Under the pieces are notes generated by a model that saw only the letters and a list, made by a program, of their open reading frames with translations, did no database searches and was not told the DNA's origin. Below, piece by piece: positions 6,788 through 14,428 of a stretch of 20,177 nucleotides of DNA. Each line of letters starts with the position of its first letter. The stretch's first letter is position 1. The stretch is from positions 1 to 20,177 of the forward strand of contig JACQVL010000109.1 of NCBI GenBank assembly GCA_016209865.1. Reading direction: 5' to 3'. Position numbers and translations under genes: made by a program. Origin of the DNA: Candidatus Latescibacterota bacterium. Lineage in GTDB: Bacteria; JAAXHH01; JACQVL01.

Positions 6788-8881
6788 ATGCCTGAACCGA
6801 AAATAGCCAATCCCCTGCTCGACTGGGACGAACTTCCCGCATTCGACCGTATAGAGATCAGTCACATCGAACCCGCCGTGCGCGCCACGCTCGCCGCCTG
6901 CGAGCACGCGTTGAGCGAACTCGAAGGGACGACGCCGGCCGCATGGTCGGCGCTGATGGAACCGCTCGAACGCCTCGAAGACGACCTCTCCCGTGTCTGG
7001 GGCATCGTCCGCCATCTCTATGCCGTGCGCAACAGTCCTGACCTGCGCACGGTATACGACCGGCTCCAGGGGGATGTGGTGGCGTTCTCCACCCGCCTCG
7101 GCCAGAGCCGTCCGCTCTTCAAGGCGTTCCGCACGCTCCGCGACAGCGCCGAATGGGCCCGGTACGACGAGGCACAGCGGCGTATTCTCGAATCATACAT
7201 CCGCGAAGCGGAACTGGAGGGCGTCGGCCTTGAAGGAGAGGCGCGGGAGAGGTTCAACGCGCTCACCCAACGGTACGCCGAACTCTCCACCCGCTTCTCG
7301 AACAACGTCCTCGACGCGACGAAGGACTTCACCCTGACGCTCACCAGCCGGGACGACGTCGAGGGATTGCCGGCCAGTCTGCTCGACCTGGCCCTCGACA
7401 CCGCGCGGAGCGCCGGACATCCGGACGCCACCCCCGAATCCGGTCCCTGGGTCATCACCCTCGACTCCCCGAGCTTCTTCCCCTTCTTGCAGCACAACAC
7501 GCGCCGCGACTTGCGGGAACGAGTCTACCGCGCGTTCATCACGCGCGCCTCGGCGGGCGGGCTGGACAATACCCCCCTCATCGACGAGATCCTCGACCTC
7601 CGCCAGGAGAAGGCCCGGTTGTTAGGGTTCCAGACGTTCGCGGAGGTCAGCCTCAGCCGCAAGATGGCCCCGAATGTGGAGACGATCCAATCCCTGCTCG
7701 ACGAGCTGCGGCAGGCGGCCCATACGGCTGCGGTGCGTGACCTGGAAGAGCTGCGCGACCTGGCCCGGTCGGCGGGGGCGGCCGAGGCGGACGACCTCCG
7801 CCACTGGGACATCCCGTTCTGGGCGGAGCGGCTGCGCGAAGCCCGGTACGACCTCCACGATGAGGAATTGCGCCCGTATTTTGCCCTGCCCCGTGTCCTG
7901 GACGGACTGTTCACCTTAGCGGAACGGCTGTTCGACATCCGGGTCGTCCCGGCGGACGGCGAGGCGTCCATCTGGCATGAGGATGTGCGATTCTCCCGGG
8001 TGTACGACCGCGACGGGTCGCCGCTCGCTGCGTTCTACCTCGACCCGTACAGCCGTCCCGCCGAGAAGCGAGGGGGAGCGTGGATGGACATGCTCGTCGG
8101 CCGGAGCGCGGTGATGGCTCCGCCCAGCGCGGCCGTCCGCCTGCCAGTCGCCTACCTGATGTGCAACCAGACCCGGCCGATCGGCGGCAAGCCCTCGTTG
8201 ATGACCTTCAGCGAGGTCGAGACCCTCTTCCACGAATTCGGCCACGCCCTGCAACACATGCTGACGACCGTCGACTACGGCCCGGCGGCCGGGATTTCCA
8301 ACGTGGAATGGGACGCGGTGGAGCTGGCCAGCCAGTTCATGGAGAACTGGTGCTACCACAAGCCGACCCTGCTCGGCCTGGCCGAGCATTACGAGACCGG
8401 TCAGCCGCTGCTGGACGAGACCGTCGAACGCATCCGAAAAGCCCGGACGTTCCGCGCCGGGACCGACACCCTGCGTCAGGTGCTGTTCGGTCTGGTCGAC
8501 CTGGAACTCCATCACCGCTTCAACCCCGCCGGCCCGGAAAAGCCGGTCGATATCTACACCCGCCTCAGCGAGCAGACGCTGGTCCTGCCGCCGTTGCCGG
8601 AAGACCGGTTCCTCTGCGCCTTCACCCACATCTTTTCAGGGGGCTACGCCGCCGGGTATTACAGCTACAAATGGGCAGAAGTCCTGAGCGCGGACGCGTT
8701 CGCCGCCTTCGACGAGGCGGGCCTCGATGATGAGGCGACAGTGCGCCGCCTGGGACGGCGCTTCCGCGAGACCGTCCTCGCGTTAGGGGGAAGCCGGCAC
8801 CCGATGGACGTGTTCAAGGCCTTCCGCGGCCGCGAACCCTCGACCGAGGCGCTGCTCCGGTACAGCGGGCTGAAGGGATGA
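6788..8881 (+). CDS. M3 family oligopeptidase (oligopeptidase A-like zinc metallopeptidase)
   Basis: 697 residues from the ATG at 6788, which has AAGGG seven bases upstream; an in-frame ATG at 6758 has no such site and adds a non-family extension. The N-terminal helical half (about 1-440) is typical of the thimet oligopeptidase/PrlC fold. The zinc site is HEFGH at 482-486, with the third ligand E512 in the block WDAVELASQFMENW, exactly 30 residues after the first His as in PrlC. C-terminal blocks FRAGTDTLRQVLFGLVDLEL and FSGGYAAGYYSYKWAEVLSA complete the family pattern. The length matches PrlC (about 680). It should be a cytoplasmic enzyme cleaving short peptides, including degraded signal peptides; no signal sequence. 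It is transcribed alone; a TAAAAT at 6762-6767 could serve as a -10 but I see no convincing -35. Confidence 0.95.
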   Translation: MPEPKIANPLLDWDELPAFDRIEISHIEPAVRATLAACEHALSELEGTTPAAWSALMEPLERLEDDLSRVWGIVRHLYAVRNSPDLRTVYDRLQGDVVAFSTRLGQSRPLFKAFRTLRDSAEWARYDEAQRRILESYIREAELEGVGLEGEARERFNALTQRYAELSTRFSNNVLDATKDFTLTLTSRDDVEGLPASLLDLALDTARSAGHPDATPESGPWVITLDSPSFFPFLQHNTRRDLRERVYRAFITRASAGGLDNTPLIDEILDLRQEKARLLGFQTFAEVSLSRKMAPNVETIQSLLDELRQAAHTAAVRDLEELRDLARSAGAAEADDLRHWDIPFWAERLREARYDLHDEELRPYFALPRVLDGLFTLAERLFDIRVVPADGEASIWHEDVRFSRVYDRDGSPLAAFYLDPYSRPAEKRGGAWMDMLVGRSAVMAPPSAAVRLPVAYLMCNQTRPIGGKPSLMTFSEVETLFHEFGHALQHMLTTVDYGPAAGISNVEWDAVELASQFMENWCYHKPTLLGLAEHYETGQPLLDETVERIRKARTFRAGTDTLRQVLFGLVDLELHHRFNPAGPEKPVDIYTRLSEQTLVLPPLPEDRFLCAFTHIFSGGYAAGYYSYKWAEVLSADAFAAFDEAGLDDEATVRRLGRRFRETVLALGGSRHPMDVFKAFRGREPSTEALLRYSGLKG

Positions 8882-8921
8882 GTGGTCGGTTGCAATCAGT
8901 GACGAGTGACAAGTGACGAGT
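8882..8921 (+). repeat. Left arm of a 40-bp inverted repeat around the glycosyltransferase gene
   Basis: It starts at the base after the M3 peptidase stop. It matches the reverse complement of 9836-9875 at 36 of 40 positions by eye: GTGGTCGGT, four different bases, then 27 identical bases containing heptamers. Weaker similarity (AGAAAAAT) continues inward. Confidence 0.85.
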
Positions 8922-8925
8922 GACG
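8898..8925 (+). repeat. Heptanucleotide tandem repeat, AGTGACR x4
   Basis: Four direct units: AGTGACG, AGTGACA, AGTGACG, AGTGACG. They lie mostly inside the left inverted-repeat arm, between the convergent ends of the M3 peptidase and glycosyltransferase genes. Confidence 0.9.
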
Positions 8926-8973
8926 AGAAAAATCGGTTATCATTCTCGCAAAAAATGACAAAGACCTCCTTCC

Positions 8974-9690
8974 TTACTCTGACTCTTTTGTCCGTCCCGT
9001 AAACAGATGCTTCAGGATCACCGCGAAGATCTTGACCGTCGCCCGGACCGTCCCACCGACCGTCCCGCTGATCTTGGACGACCCGATGCGGCGCCGGTAG
9101 CGGACCGGGACTTCCAAAATTCGGTAACCCATCCTGGCCGCCTTGATCTGCATCTCGACTGTCCAGCCGAACGTCCGGTCTTGCATATTCAACCCCAGGA
9201 GCTTATCGAACCGAATCGCCCGGAACGGCCCCAGGTCGGTGTACTCCGCCCCGTAGAGCGCCCGCACGGCGAACGAGATGAGACGATTCCCGATGAGGGC
9301 GTGGATCGGCAAGGCGCCCGGCTCCCGGACGCCCCGCGTCCGCGACCCGATGACCAGGTCGTACCCGTCCTCGACGATGGGGGCGATCAGGGACATCATC
9401 TCCTCAGGATAGTCGCTGTAATCCCCGTCCAGGAAGACGACGATATCCGGCCGGAATGCAGCCGCGGACGCCATCCCTCGCAGGCACGCCGCCCCGTACC
9501 CCTGTTGAGACTCGGAGACGACCAGCGCCCCGGCTTCAGCGGCCACCGCCGCCGTCCGGTCGGTCGACCCGTTGTCGACGACGATCACCCGTGCGACGAG
9601 GCCCGCCGGGATAGCGGCCAGGACCTTCCCGATCGCCTGTTCCTCGTTCAACACGGGGATGATGGCGATGATGGATGGAGGCTGAGTCAT
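8974..9690 (-). CDS. Glycosyltransferase family 2 (dolichol-phosphate-mannose-synthase-like)
   Basis: 238 residues from the ATG at 9690; a TTG at 9708 gives six more residues and is less likely. Neither has a clear ribosome site. The GT-A fold signature is complete: IIAIIPVLNEE (7-17), VVDNGSTD (37-44), the metal-binding DGD (88-90) in FLDGDYSDYPEE, and the acceptor-side block GWTVEMQIKAARMGYRILEV (175-194) followed by PVRYRRRIGSSKIS. Such proteins transfer a sugar from a nucleotide donor to polyprenyl phosphate or a similar acceptor at the cytoplasmic membrane face. There are no obvious C-terminal membrane helices, unlike GtrB/ArnC types. The gene stands alone on its strand and is enclosed by inverted repeats at 8882-8921 and 9836-9875, so it may be a mobile or phase-regulated cassette. 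Donor and acceptor are unknown. Confidence 0.9.
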   Translation of the reverse strand: MTQPPSIIAIIPVLNEEQAIGKVLAAIPAGLVARVIVVDNGSTDRTAAVAAEAGALVVSESQQGYGAACLRGMASAAAFRPDIVVFLDGDYSDYPEEMMSLIAPIVEDGYDLVIGSRTRGVREPGALPIHALIGNRLISFAVRALYGAEYTDLGPFRAIRFDKLLGLNMQDRTFGWTVEMQIKAARMGYRILEVPVRYRRRIGSSKISGTVGGTVRATVKIFAVILKHLFTGRTKESE

Positions 9691-9714
9691 GAAGTCACTG
9701 ACTACCAATTACAG

Positions 9715-9735
9715 AGTGACGAGTGACGAGTGACG
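9715..9735 (+). repeat. Heptanucleotide tandem repeat, AGTGACG x3
   Basis: Three identical direct units, upstream of the glycosyltransferase start (9690) and inverted relative to the array at 9839-9859. With that array it frames a 103-base segment (9736-9838) holding the likely glycosyltransferase promoter. Confidence 0.9.
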
Positions 9736-9741
9736 GCACTG

Positions 9742-9771
9742 AATAGAGCCACACTTGCACTGAAATGACAA
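9742..9771 (-). promoter_or_regulatory. Candidate promoter of the glycosyltransferase gene
   Basis: On the minus strand TTGTCA (9771-9766), an 18-base spacer and TCTATT (9747-9742). The -35 is good; the -10 matches the consensus at four of six positions. Transcription would begin near the AGTGACG array. Confidence 0.4.
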
Positions 9772-9835
9772 CCTTCAGGACGATTATGTCCTACTGTTAC
9801 AGAGAATTGGGTATGAGTTGCCGGAATTTTTCTGT

Positions 9836-9875
9836 ACTCGTCACTTGTCACTCGTCACTGATATTCACCGACCAC
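9836..9875 (-). repeat. Right arm of the 40-bp inverted repeat, with CGTCACT heptamers
   Basis: Complement of 8882-8921 at 36 of 40 positions. It contains CGTCACT, TGTCACT and CGTCACT units at 9839-9859. It lies upstream of the glycosyltransferase gene and about 60 bases before the smc promoter. Confidence 0.85.
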
Positions 9876-9938
9876 CGAATCAACGCCCCCTCTCCCCCAC
9901 CTGTCAACCCCTTTCTCACAAGATGTCGTATAAAATAC

Positions 9939-9966
9939 TTGACAAAACCACTATATATGCTATTAT
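9939..9966 (+). promoter_or_regulatory. Sigma70-type promoter of smc
   Basis: A consensus TTGACA at 9939-9944, a 16-base spacer and TATTAT at 9961-9966, in an AT-rich island unlike the surrounding DNA. A start near 9973 gives a leader of about 105 bases before the smc ATG. Confidence 0.7.
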
Positions 9967-10008
9967 TACAAACGTTTAGTTATTCTCCGTTTAGGTAGTG
10001 CGTCAACG

Positions 10009-10038
10009 GCGGTGGGAAAACACACGTGTTCCCATCGC
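10009..10038 (+). other. Hairpin in the smc mRNA leader
   Basis: GCGGTGGGAA (10009-10018) pairs with TTCCCATCGC (10029-10038) over ten positions, one of them G-U, around a 10-base loop. No T-tract follows, so it is not an intrinsic terminator. It lies about 40 bases before the start codon and may influence stability or translation. Confidence 0.5.
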
Positions 10039-10078
10039 GTTGAGAAGCCTTCCACTCTTTGACGGGGGAACGACACGG

Positions 10079-13000
10079 ATGCGACTGTCTCATCTCCATA
10101 TCCTGGGGTTCAAGTCGTTTGCCGATAAACTCGACATCGCGTTTAGCGACGGGATTACGGCGGTCGTCGGTCCGAACGGGTGCGGGAAAACAAACATCGT
10201 CGATGCCATCCGGTGGGTCCTGGGGGAGCAACGGGCCACCGTCCTCCGGGGCGGCCGGATGGAGGACGTCATCTTCAACGGCTCCGCACGCCGGAAGCCG
10301 CTCGGCATGGCGGAAGTCTCGCTCACCATCGAGAACACGAAACACCTCCTCCCGATCGAATACAGCGAAGTGACGATCACCCGCCGGGTCTTCCGGTCGG
10401 GTGAGAGTGAATACCTCTTGAATAAAGTCCCCTGCCGACTCAAGGACATCACCGACTTATTTCTCGACACCGGGATGGGTACGCACGCCTATTCGATGAT
10501 CGAGCAGAGCATGGTGGACGCGATCGTCAACGGGAGCCCGCTCGAGCGCCGGCTGCTGATCGAAGAAGCGGCCGGCATTAATAAATATAAGACGCGCCGG
10601 AAGCTGGCGGAACGAAAACTGGAGAGCACCGAACACGACCTCGTCCGCATCGCGGATATCTTGGATGAGGTCGATAAGCAGGCCGGCGCCCTCCGGCGCC
10701 AGGTGTGGAAGTGCGAACGCTACCAGCGGTTCGCCCAGGAGCAGAAAGAGTTCGAGATCGCCCTCGCCCACCACGACTACCTGACCGTCCGGAAGGACGC
10801 CGAACCCATCCGCGGCCAGATCGACGCCTTAGCCGGGGAGAAGAACATCCTCTCCGCGAAAGCCTCCGCCGCCGAGACCCGGATCGAAACCCTCCAGCTC
10901 GACCTGATCGAGAAAGAAAAAATCCTCACCGCGCGCCAGCAGGACGTCAACGCCTGCGATCAGCGGATCCATGAGTTGAACGAGCAGGTGCTCGTCCACC
11001 GCGAGCGGCGGAGCGGTCTGGAGAGCCGGATTCAGTCGGCCGACCAGGAATGTCTGACGATTCGAGTGGAGTTGGAGACCGCCCTCGCCCAGCAGAAGAA
11101 GGCGGAGCAGGAGAGCCAGAGTATCGAGAAAGAGATCGAACGAGCGCGGCAGGTCTTCCAGAAGCGGGACGAGGAATCGCGGGCGTTTGCCCGGCACGTC
11201 ACCGAACGGAAAGAACACGCCCGGACGGTGCAACAGCGACGGCTCGACCTCCTTCAGAAGCAGACGGAGCAACGGGGATCGTTAGCCGGGCTGACCTCCC
11301 GCCTCGACAGCCTGCACGACCGGCAAGGCCAGCTCACCCAGTCCCTGGACGCGGTCCGGCGGAACCGGACGGACATCGACGCCCAGGCGAAGCAGGCGAG
11401 CGCAGACCTGAAGGCACTGACGGCGACGGTCGATGACCTGATGGAGCAGAGAGCGACGGTCGACCAGGACATCGCGGACGGCCAGCAGCGCCGGGACGGG
11501 CAGCGTGCCCGGAGGGCGGCGCTGGAGACGCAGCTCGCCGCCAAAGCGCGTGAACATGCCGTGCTCGTCGAGATGCGGCAGCGGTACGAAGGGTACGGCC
11601 AGGGTGTCCGCGCCCTCTTGGCCAATGGCCCGGCCATCAACGGGCTGAGGGGGACGGTGGCGGACGCGATCACCGTCGATCCCCCTTACGCGGCGGCGAT
11701 CCAGGCGTTCTTAGAGGAGGCGCTGCAGTACGTCTTCTCGACCTCCACCGACGCCGCCCGGTCGGGCATCCGGTACCTGAGCGATGACCACAAAGGCAAG
11801 GCCTCCTTCCTCCTCCTCGACCGGCTGTCCGCTCATCAGAAATCATTCCGCAATCCGCAATCTGCAACCCGCAATCTGGGTCCCGGCGTCCTCGGCCGGG
11901 CCACCGACTTTGTCCGCGTCCCCGCCGGCCTGGAGCCGGCGATCACTCATCTGCTCGGTCACGTCCTGCTCGTCAACGACCTGGACACCGCCTTCCACAT
12001 CGCCGACAAGGCCGGCGCGGACAACGGGTGGCGGTTGCTGACGCTCGACGGCGAGGTGGTTGATCCGGCCGGGCTTGTGGCGGGCGGGGCGACGGCGGAC
12101 GAGGATACGGGCCTGCTCAGCCGGACGGCGCGGATCGAGGCGCTGGAACAGGAGATCGCGCAGGCGTCGGCCGAACAGGCGGCCGTGTCTCAGGAGGTCG
12201 ACGCGCTCACCACGCAGCTCAACGACCTGATCGAACGCCGGACGGTGACGGAACGCCGGCTGGCCGAACAGCAGCAGGCTCAGCTCCAGGCGGAGAAGAC
12301 CGCCAGTCAGCTCGAATTCCAGCGCACGCAGTTGACCGAGCGGGAGCACGCCCTCACCGACGAGGCCGAACAGGTCGAGGCGGGGACGAAACAGGACACT
12401 GAGCAACTGACCGCCCTCAAGGCCGGCCTGGCGCGACTCGAACAGGAACGGGACGATGCAGAGCGGGAAGACCGGGCGGCACAGGAGGCGCTGGAACGGC
12501 TGGAAGCGGACGGGCAGCGGCTGCTGAACGCCGCCCAGGAAGCGCGCGTCGCCCTCGTCTCCATCGAGAGCCGGGGGAATGAACTGCGGGCGGCGTGCGA
12601 TCATCTGCGGGAACAGGAGCAGCGGCTGACGACCAGCCTCCGGCAGCGCGAGCAGGAGATCGCGGACGCGACCGTGAAAGTGACCGAGCTGAAGCGGCTG
12701 CTCGACGAGGGAGAAGCTACGCTCAAGACGCTCTACGCCGACCGGCGGGAGAAGGAAACCGCCCGGGACGCTGTCGCCGCCGAGCACCGGGCCCTCCAGG
12801 ACGACATCCGGACCCTCCAGACCGAGGCACAGGAAACCCGGAAAGCGTTGGGTGAGCTGCAAGACCAGATCCACAGCGCCGAGCTCCGGGATGCGGAACT
12901 GTTCATGCGGGGGAATGAGATCCGCCGGCTGCTCATCCAGCAGTACGACACCGACCCGGAGACCCTGCCCGGCGTCCCGCAGGTGCCCGGTCTGGAGGAG

Positions 13001-13726
13001 TTCGACCCCGACCAGGCGAGGGGTCTGCTCCAGGACGTGCGGCGGCGGATCGACGAACTCGGCCCGATCAACTTAGCCGCCGTGGATGAATACAACGCGG
13101 TGAAGGAGCGCTCAGACTTCCTGACGCAGCAGCGGGACGACCTGATCGAGGCGAAGAACAACTTAGAGAAGACGATTATCAAAATGAACAAAGCCGCCCG
13201 GGCCCGGTTTCTCGATACCTTCGAGGAGGTCCGGCGGAACTTCATGAAGACGTTCCAGGCGTTGTTCGAGGGAGGAGAATCCGACCTCCGGCTGGAGGAC
13301 GGCGACCCGCTGGAAGCCGGGATCGAGATCGTCGCCCGGCCGCACGGGAAACGGCTGCAGAGCATCGCCCTCCTCTCCGGCGGGGAGACCGCTCTCACTG
13401 CCATCGCCCTCCTGTTCGCCATCTATCTCGTCAAACCCAGCCCGTTCTGCATCTTCGACGAAGTCGATGCCCCGCTCGACGACGCCAACATCCGGCGGTT
13501 CGCCGCCGCCCTCCGTCAGTTCGCCACAGACACCCAGTTCATCGTCGTCACCCACAACAAACGGACGATGGAAGCGGCGGACTGCCTGTACGGAGTGACG
13601 ATGGAAGAACCCGGCACCTCCAAGATCGTGTCCGTGCGGCTCGAAGGCGACGGGGAGAACGGGACGGTCGTGTCCGCCCCGACGAACGGGGCGCGGGCCG
13701 GGGTTCCCGTCGCCAACGGAGAATAA
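10079..13726 (+). CDS. smc: Chromosome partition protein SMC
   Basis: 1215 residues from the ATG at 10079; a GGGGGA site lies about nine bases upstream and the protein opens with the classic MRLSHLHILGFKSFADK. The open frame to 9998 has no family support. The head contains Walker A GPNGCGKTN (31-39), WVLGEQ (46-51) and the Q-loop VIFNGS (64-69). A first coiled coil spans about 170-500, the hinge about 510-680, a second coiled coil about 680-1020, then the C-terminal head with signature LLSGGE (1098-1103) and Walker B FCIFDEVDAPLDD (D1127, E1128). The dimeric ATPase loads on chromosomes with ScpA/ScpB (not in this window) to compact and segregate DNA. Length is normal. Oddity: residues 591-600 of the hinge are encoded by a 7-bp tandem repeat at 11848-11875. 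The gene has its own promoter and probably stands alone. Confidence 0.97.
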   Translation: MRLSHLHILGFKSFADKLDIAFSDGITAVVGPNGCGKTNIVDAIRWVLGEQRATVLRGGRMEDVIFNGSARRKPLGMAEVSLTIENTKHLLPIEYSEVTITRRVFRSGESEYLLNKVPCRLKDITDLFLDTGMGTHAYSMIEQSMVDAIVNGSPLERRLLIEEAAGINKYKTRRKLAERKLESTEHDLVRIADILDEVDKQAGALRRQVWKCERYQRFAQEQKEFEIALAHHDYLTVRKDAEPIRGQIDALAGEKNILSAKASAAETRIETLQLDLIEKEKILTARQQDVNACDQRIHELNEQVLVHRERRSGLESRIQSADQECLTIRVELETALAQQKKAEQESQSIEKEIERARQVFQKRDEESRAFARHVTERKEHARTVQQRRLDLLQKQTEQRGSLAGLTSRLDSLHDRQGQLTQSLDAVRRNRTDIDAQAKQASADLKALTATVDDLMEQRATVDQDIADGQQRRDGQRARRAALETQLAAKAREHAVLVEMRQRYEGYGQGVRALLANGPAINGLRGTVADAITVDPPYAAAIQAFLEEALQYVFSTSTDAARSGIRYLSDDHKGKASFLLLDRLSAHQKSFRNPQSATRNLGPGVLGRATDFVRVPAGLEPAITHLLGHVLLVNDLDTAFHIADKAGADNGWRLLTLDGEVVDPAGLVAGGATADEDTGLLSRTARIEALEQEIAQASAEQAAVSQEVDALTTQLNDLIERRTVTERRLAEQQQAQLQAEKTASQLEFQRTQLTEREHALTDEAEQVEAGTKQDTEQLTALKAGLARLEQERDDAEREDRAAQEALERLEADGQRLLNAAQEARVALVSIESRGNELRAACDHLREQEQRLTTSLRQREQEIADATVKVTELKRLLDEGEATLKTLYADRREKETARDAVAAEHRALQDDIRTLQTEAQETRKALGELQDQIHSAELRDAELFMRGNEIRRLLIQQYDTDPETLPGVPQVPGLEEFDPDQARGLLQDVRRRIDELGPINLAAVDEYNAVKERSDFLTQQRDDLIEAKNNLEKTIIKMNKAARARFLDTFEEVRRNFMKTFQALFEGGESDLRLEDGDPLEAGIEIVARPHGKRLQSIALLSGGETALTAIALLFAIYLVKPSPFCIFDEVDAPLDDANIRRFAAALRQFATDTQFIVVTHNKRTMEAADCLYGVTMEEPGTSKIVSVRLEGDGENGTVVSAPTNGARAGVPVANGE
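11848..11875 (+). repeat. Heptanucleotide tandem repeat inside the smc hinge, CYGCAAY x4
   Basis: Units CCGCAAT, CCGCAAT, CTGCAAC, CCGCAAT, read in frame as part of RNPQSATRNL. It lies between hinge blocks FLLLDRL and GPGVLGRATDFV, where other SMC proteins have a short loop, so the array appears to have been accepted in a tolerant loop. Confidence 0.85.
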
Positions 13727-13841
13727 CCCGCGCCGGACGCACCATTCCGCTTTTTTCCTTCCTGATTGATTCACTCCCGCTATCCTTTTTCCTCCTCGCG
13801 CGTCTTTTCTATAGACCCCCTCGACCTCGGAGCCACCCCGC

Positions 13842-14414
13842 ATGAGCCAGGACCAGCCCAGTGATGCCGAGCTGATCGAAGCACACCGGCATGGGAGCGC
13901 CACTGCGTTGATGCAACTGTGGTTGCGGTACGACAGCCTGGTGTACGGGATCGCGCACAGTCTCGTCCGGCAGCGCGAGGCGGCGGAAGACATCCGGCAA
14001 GAGGTGTTCCTGAAGATGTATCAGGGGTTAGCCCGCTTACAGGACGCCACGAAATTTTCGAACTGGTTGCACACCATCACCCACAACACCGGAAAATCCT
14101 GGCTCCGCCGTCAGCGGACGACCGTCCCGGTCGACTCCCTCGCCGCCGACGAGCATCCGACGGCTTCCTTCGCCGCCGACCTTGAACAGCGCGAACAGCG
14201 GACGGCCCTGCGGCGCATGATCGATCAGCTCCCGGTCGAGTACCGGACCGTCGTCGAGCTCCACTACTTTGAGGGTCAGCGCATCATGCACATCGCCGCA
14301 TTCCTCGGCCTCTCCGAGGCGACAGTCAAATGGCGGCTGTACAGAGCGCGAGACATCCTCCAGCGAGCCGCGAAACTCGCGGGCTATGAGGTTCCTGAAC
14401 AACCTGAGCGATGA
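13842..14414 (+). CDS. ECF-type RNA polymerase sigma factor
   Basis: 190 residues; the ATG has GGAG about nine bases upstream. Region 2 (about 24-90) includes AAEDIRQEVFLKMY, the core-binding/-10 helix, and KFSNWLHTITHN. Region 4 (about 125-172) has LPVEYRTVVELHYFEG followed by the helix-turn-helix IAAFLGLSEATVKWRLYRAR. No region 1 or 3 is present, so it is an extracytoplasmic-function type of standard length. The upstream 115 bases after smc are pyrimidine-rich with a TATAGA, but I see no firm promoter. The next gene starts inside or just after its stop, so its product is the natural candidate regulator of this sigma factor. The promoter it recognises is unknown. Confidence 0.92.
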   Translation: MSQDQPSDAELIEAHRHGSATALMQLWLRYDSLVYGIAHSLVRQREAAEDIRQEVFLKMYQGLARLQDATKFSNWLHTITHNTGKSWLRRQRTTVPVDSLAADEHPTASFAADLEQREQRTALRRMIDQLPVEYRTVVELHYFEGQRIMHIAAFLGLSEATVKWRLYRARDILQRAAKLAGYEVPEQPER

Positions 14415-14420
14415 AAGGAG
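14414..14420 (+). promoter_or_regulatory. Ribosome binding site deciding the start of the sigma-linked gene
   Basis: AAAGGAG overlaps the last base of the sigma factor stop and stands eight bases before ATG 14429. An earlier ATG at 14411 (ATGA overlap) lies upstream of this site and lacks one, so 14429 is preferred. Confidence 0.7.
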
Positions 14421-14428
14421 TGATTCCC

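Noticed and set aside
8924-8954. Terminator between the M3 peptidase and the glycosyltransferase
   Set aside because: The CGAGAA/TTCTCG stem has only six pairs with a 13-base loop and no T-tract on the proper side for either gene.
9736-9764. Direct repeat GCACTGAA at 9736 and 9757, 21 bases apart
   Set aside because: The spacing is a multiple of seven, but two 8-base copies are too little to call a repeat.
8898-9859. Heptamer arrays as a degenerate CRISPR
   Set aside because: The units are contiguous 7-mers without spacers, and no cas gene is present.
9765-9998. A 77-codon plus-strand ORF between the glycosyltransferase and smc
   Set aside because: It runs through the inverted-repeat arm and the smc promoter, has no ribosome site and has an unstructured composition.
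13727-13770. Intrinsic terminator after smc
   Set aside because: A T-run is present, but the preceding CGGA/TCCG stem is only about four pairs.
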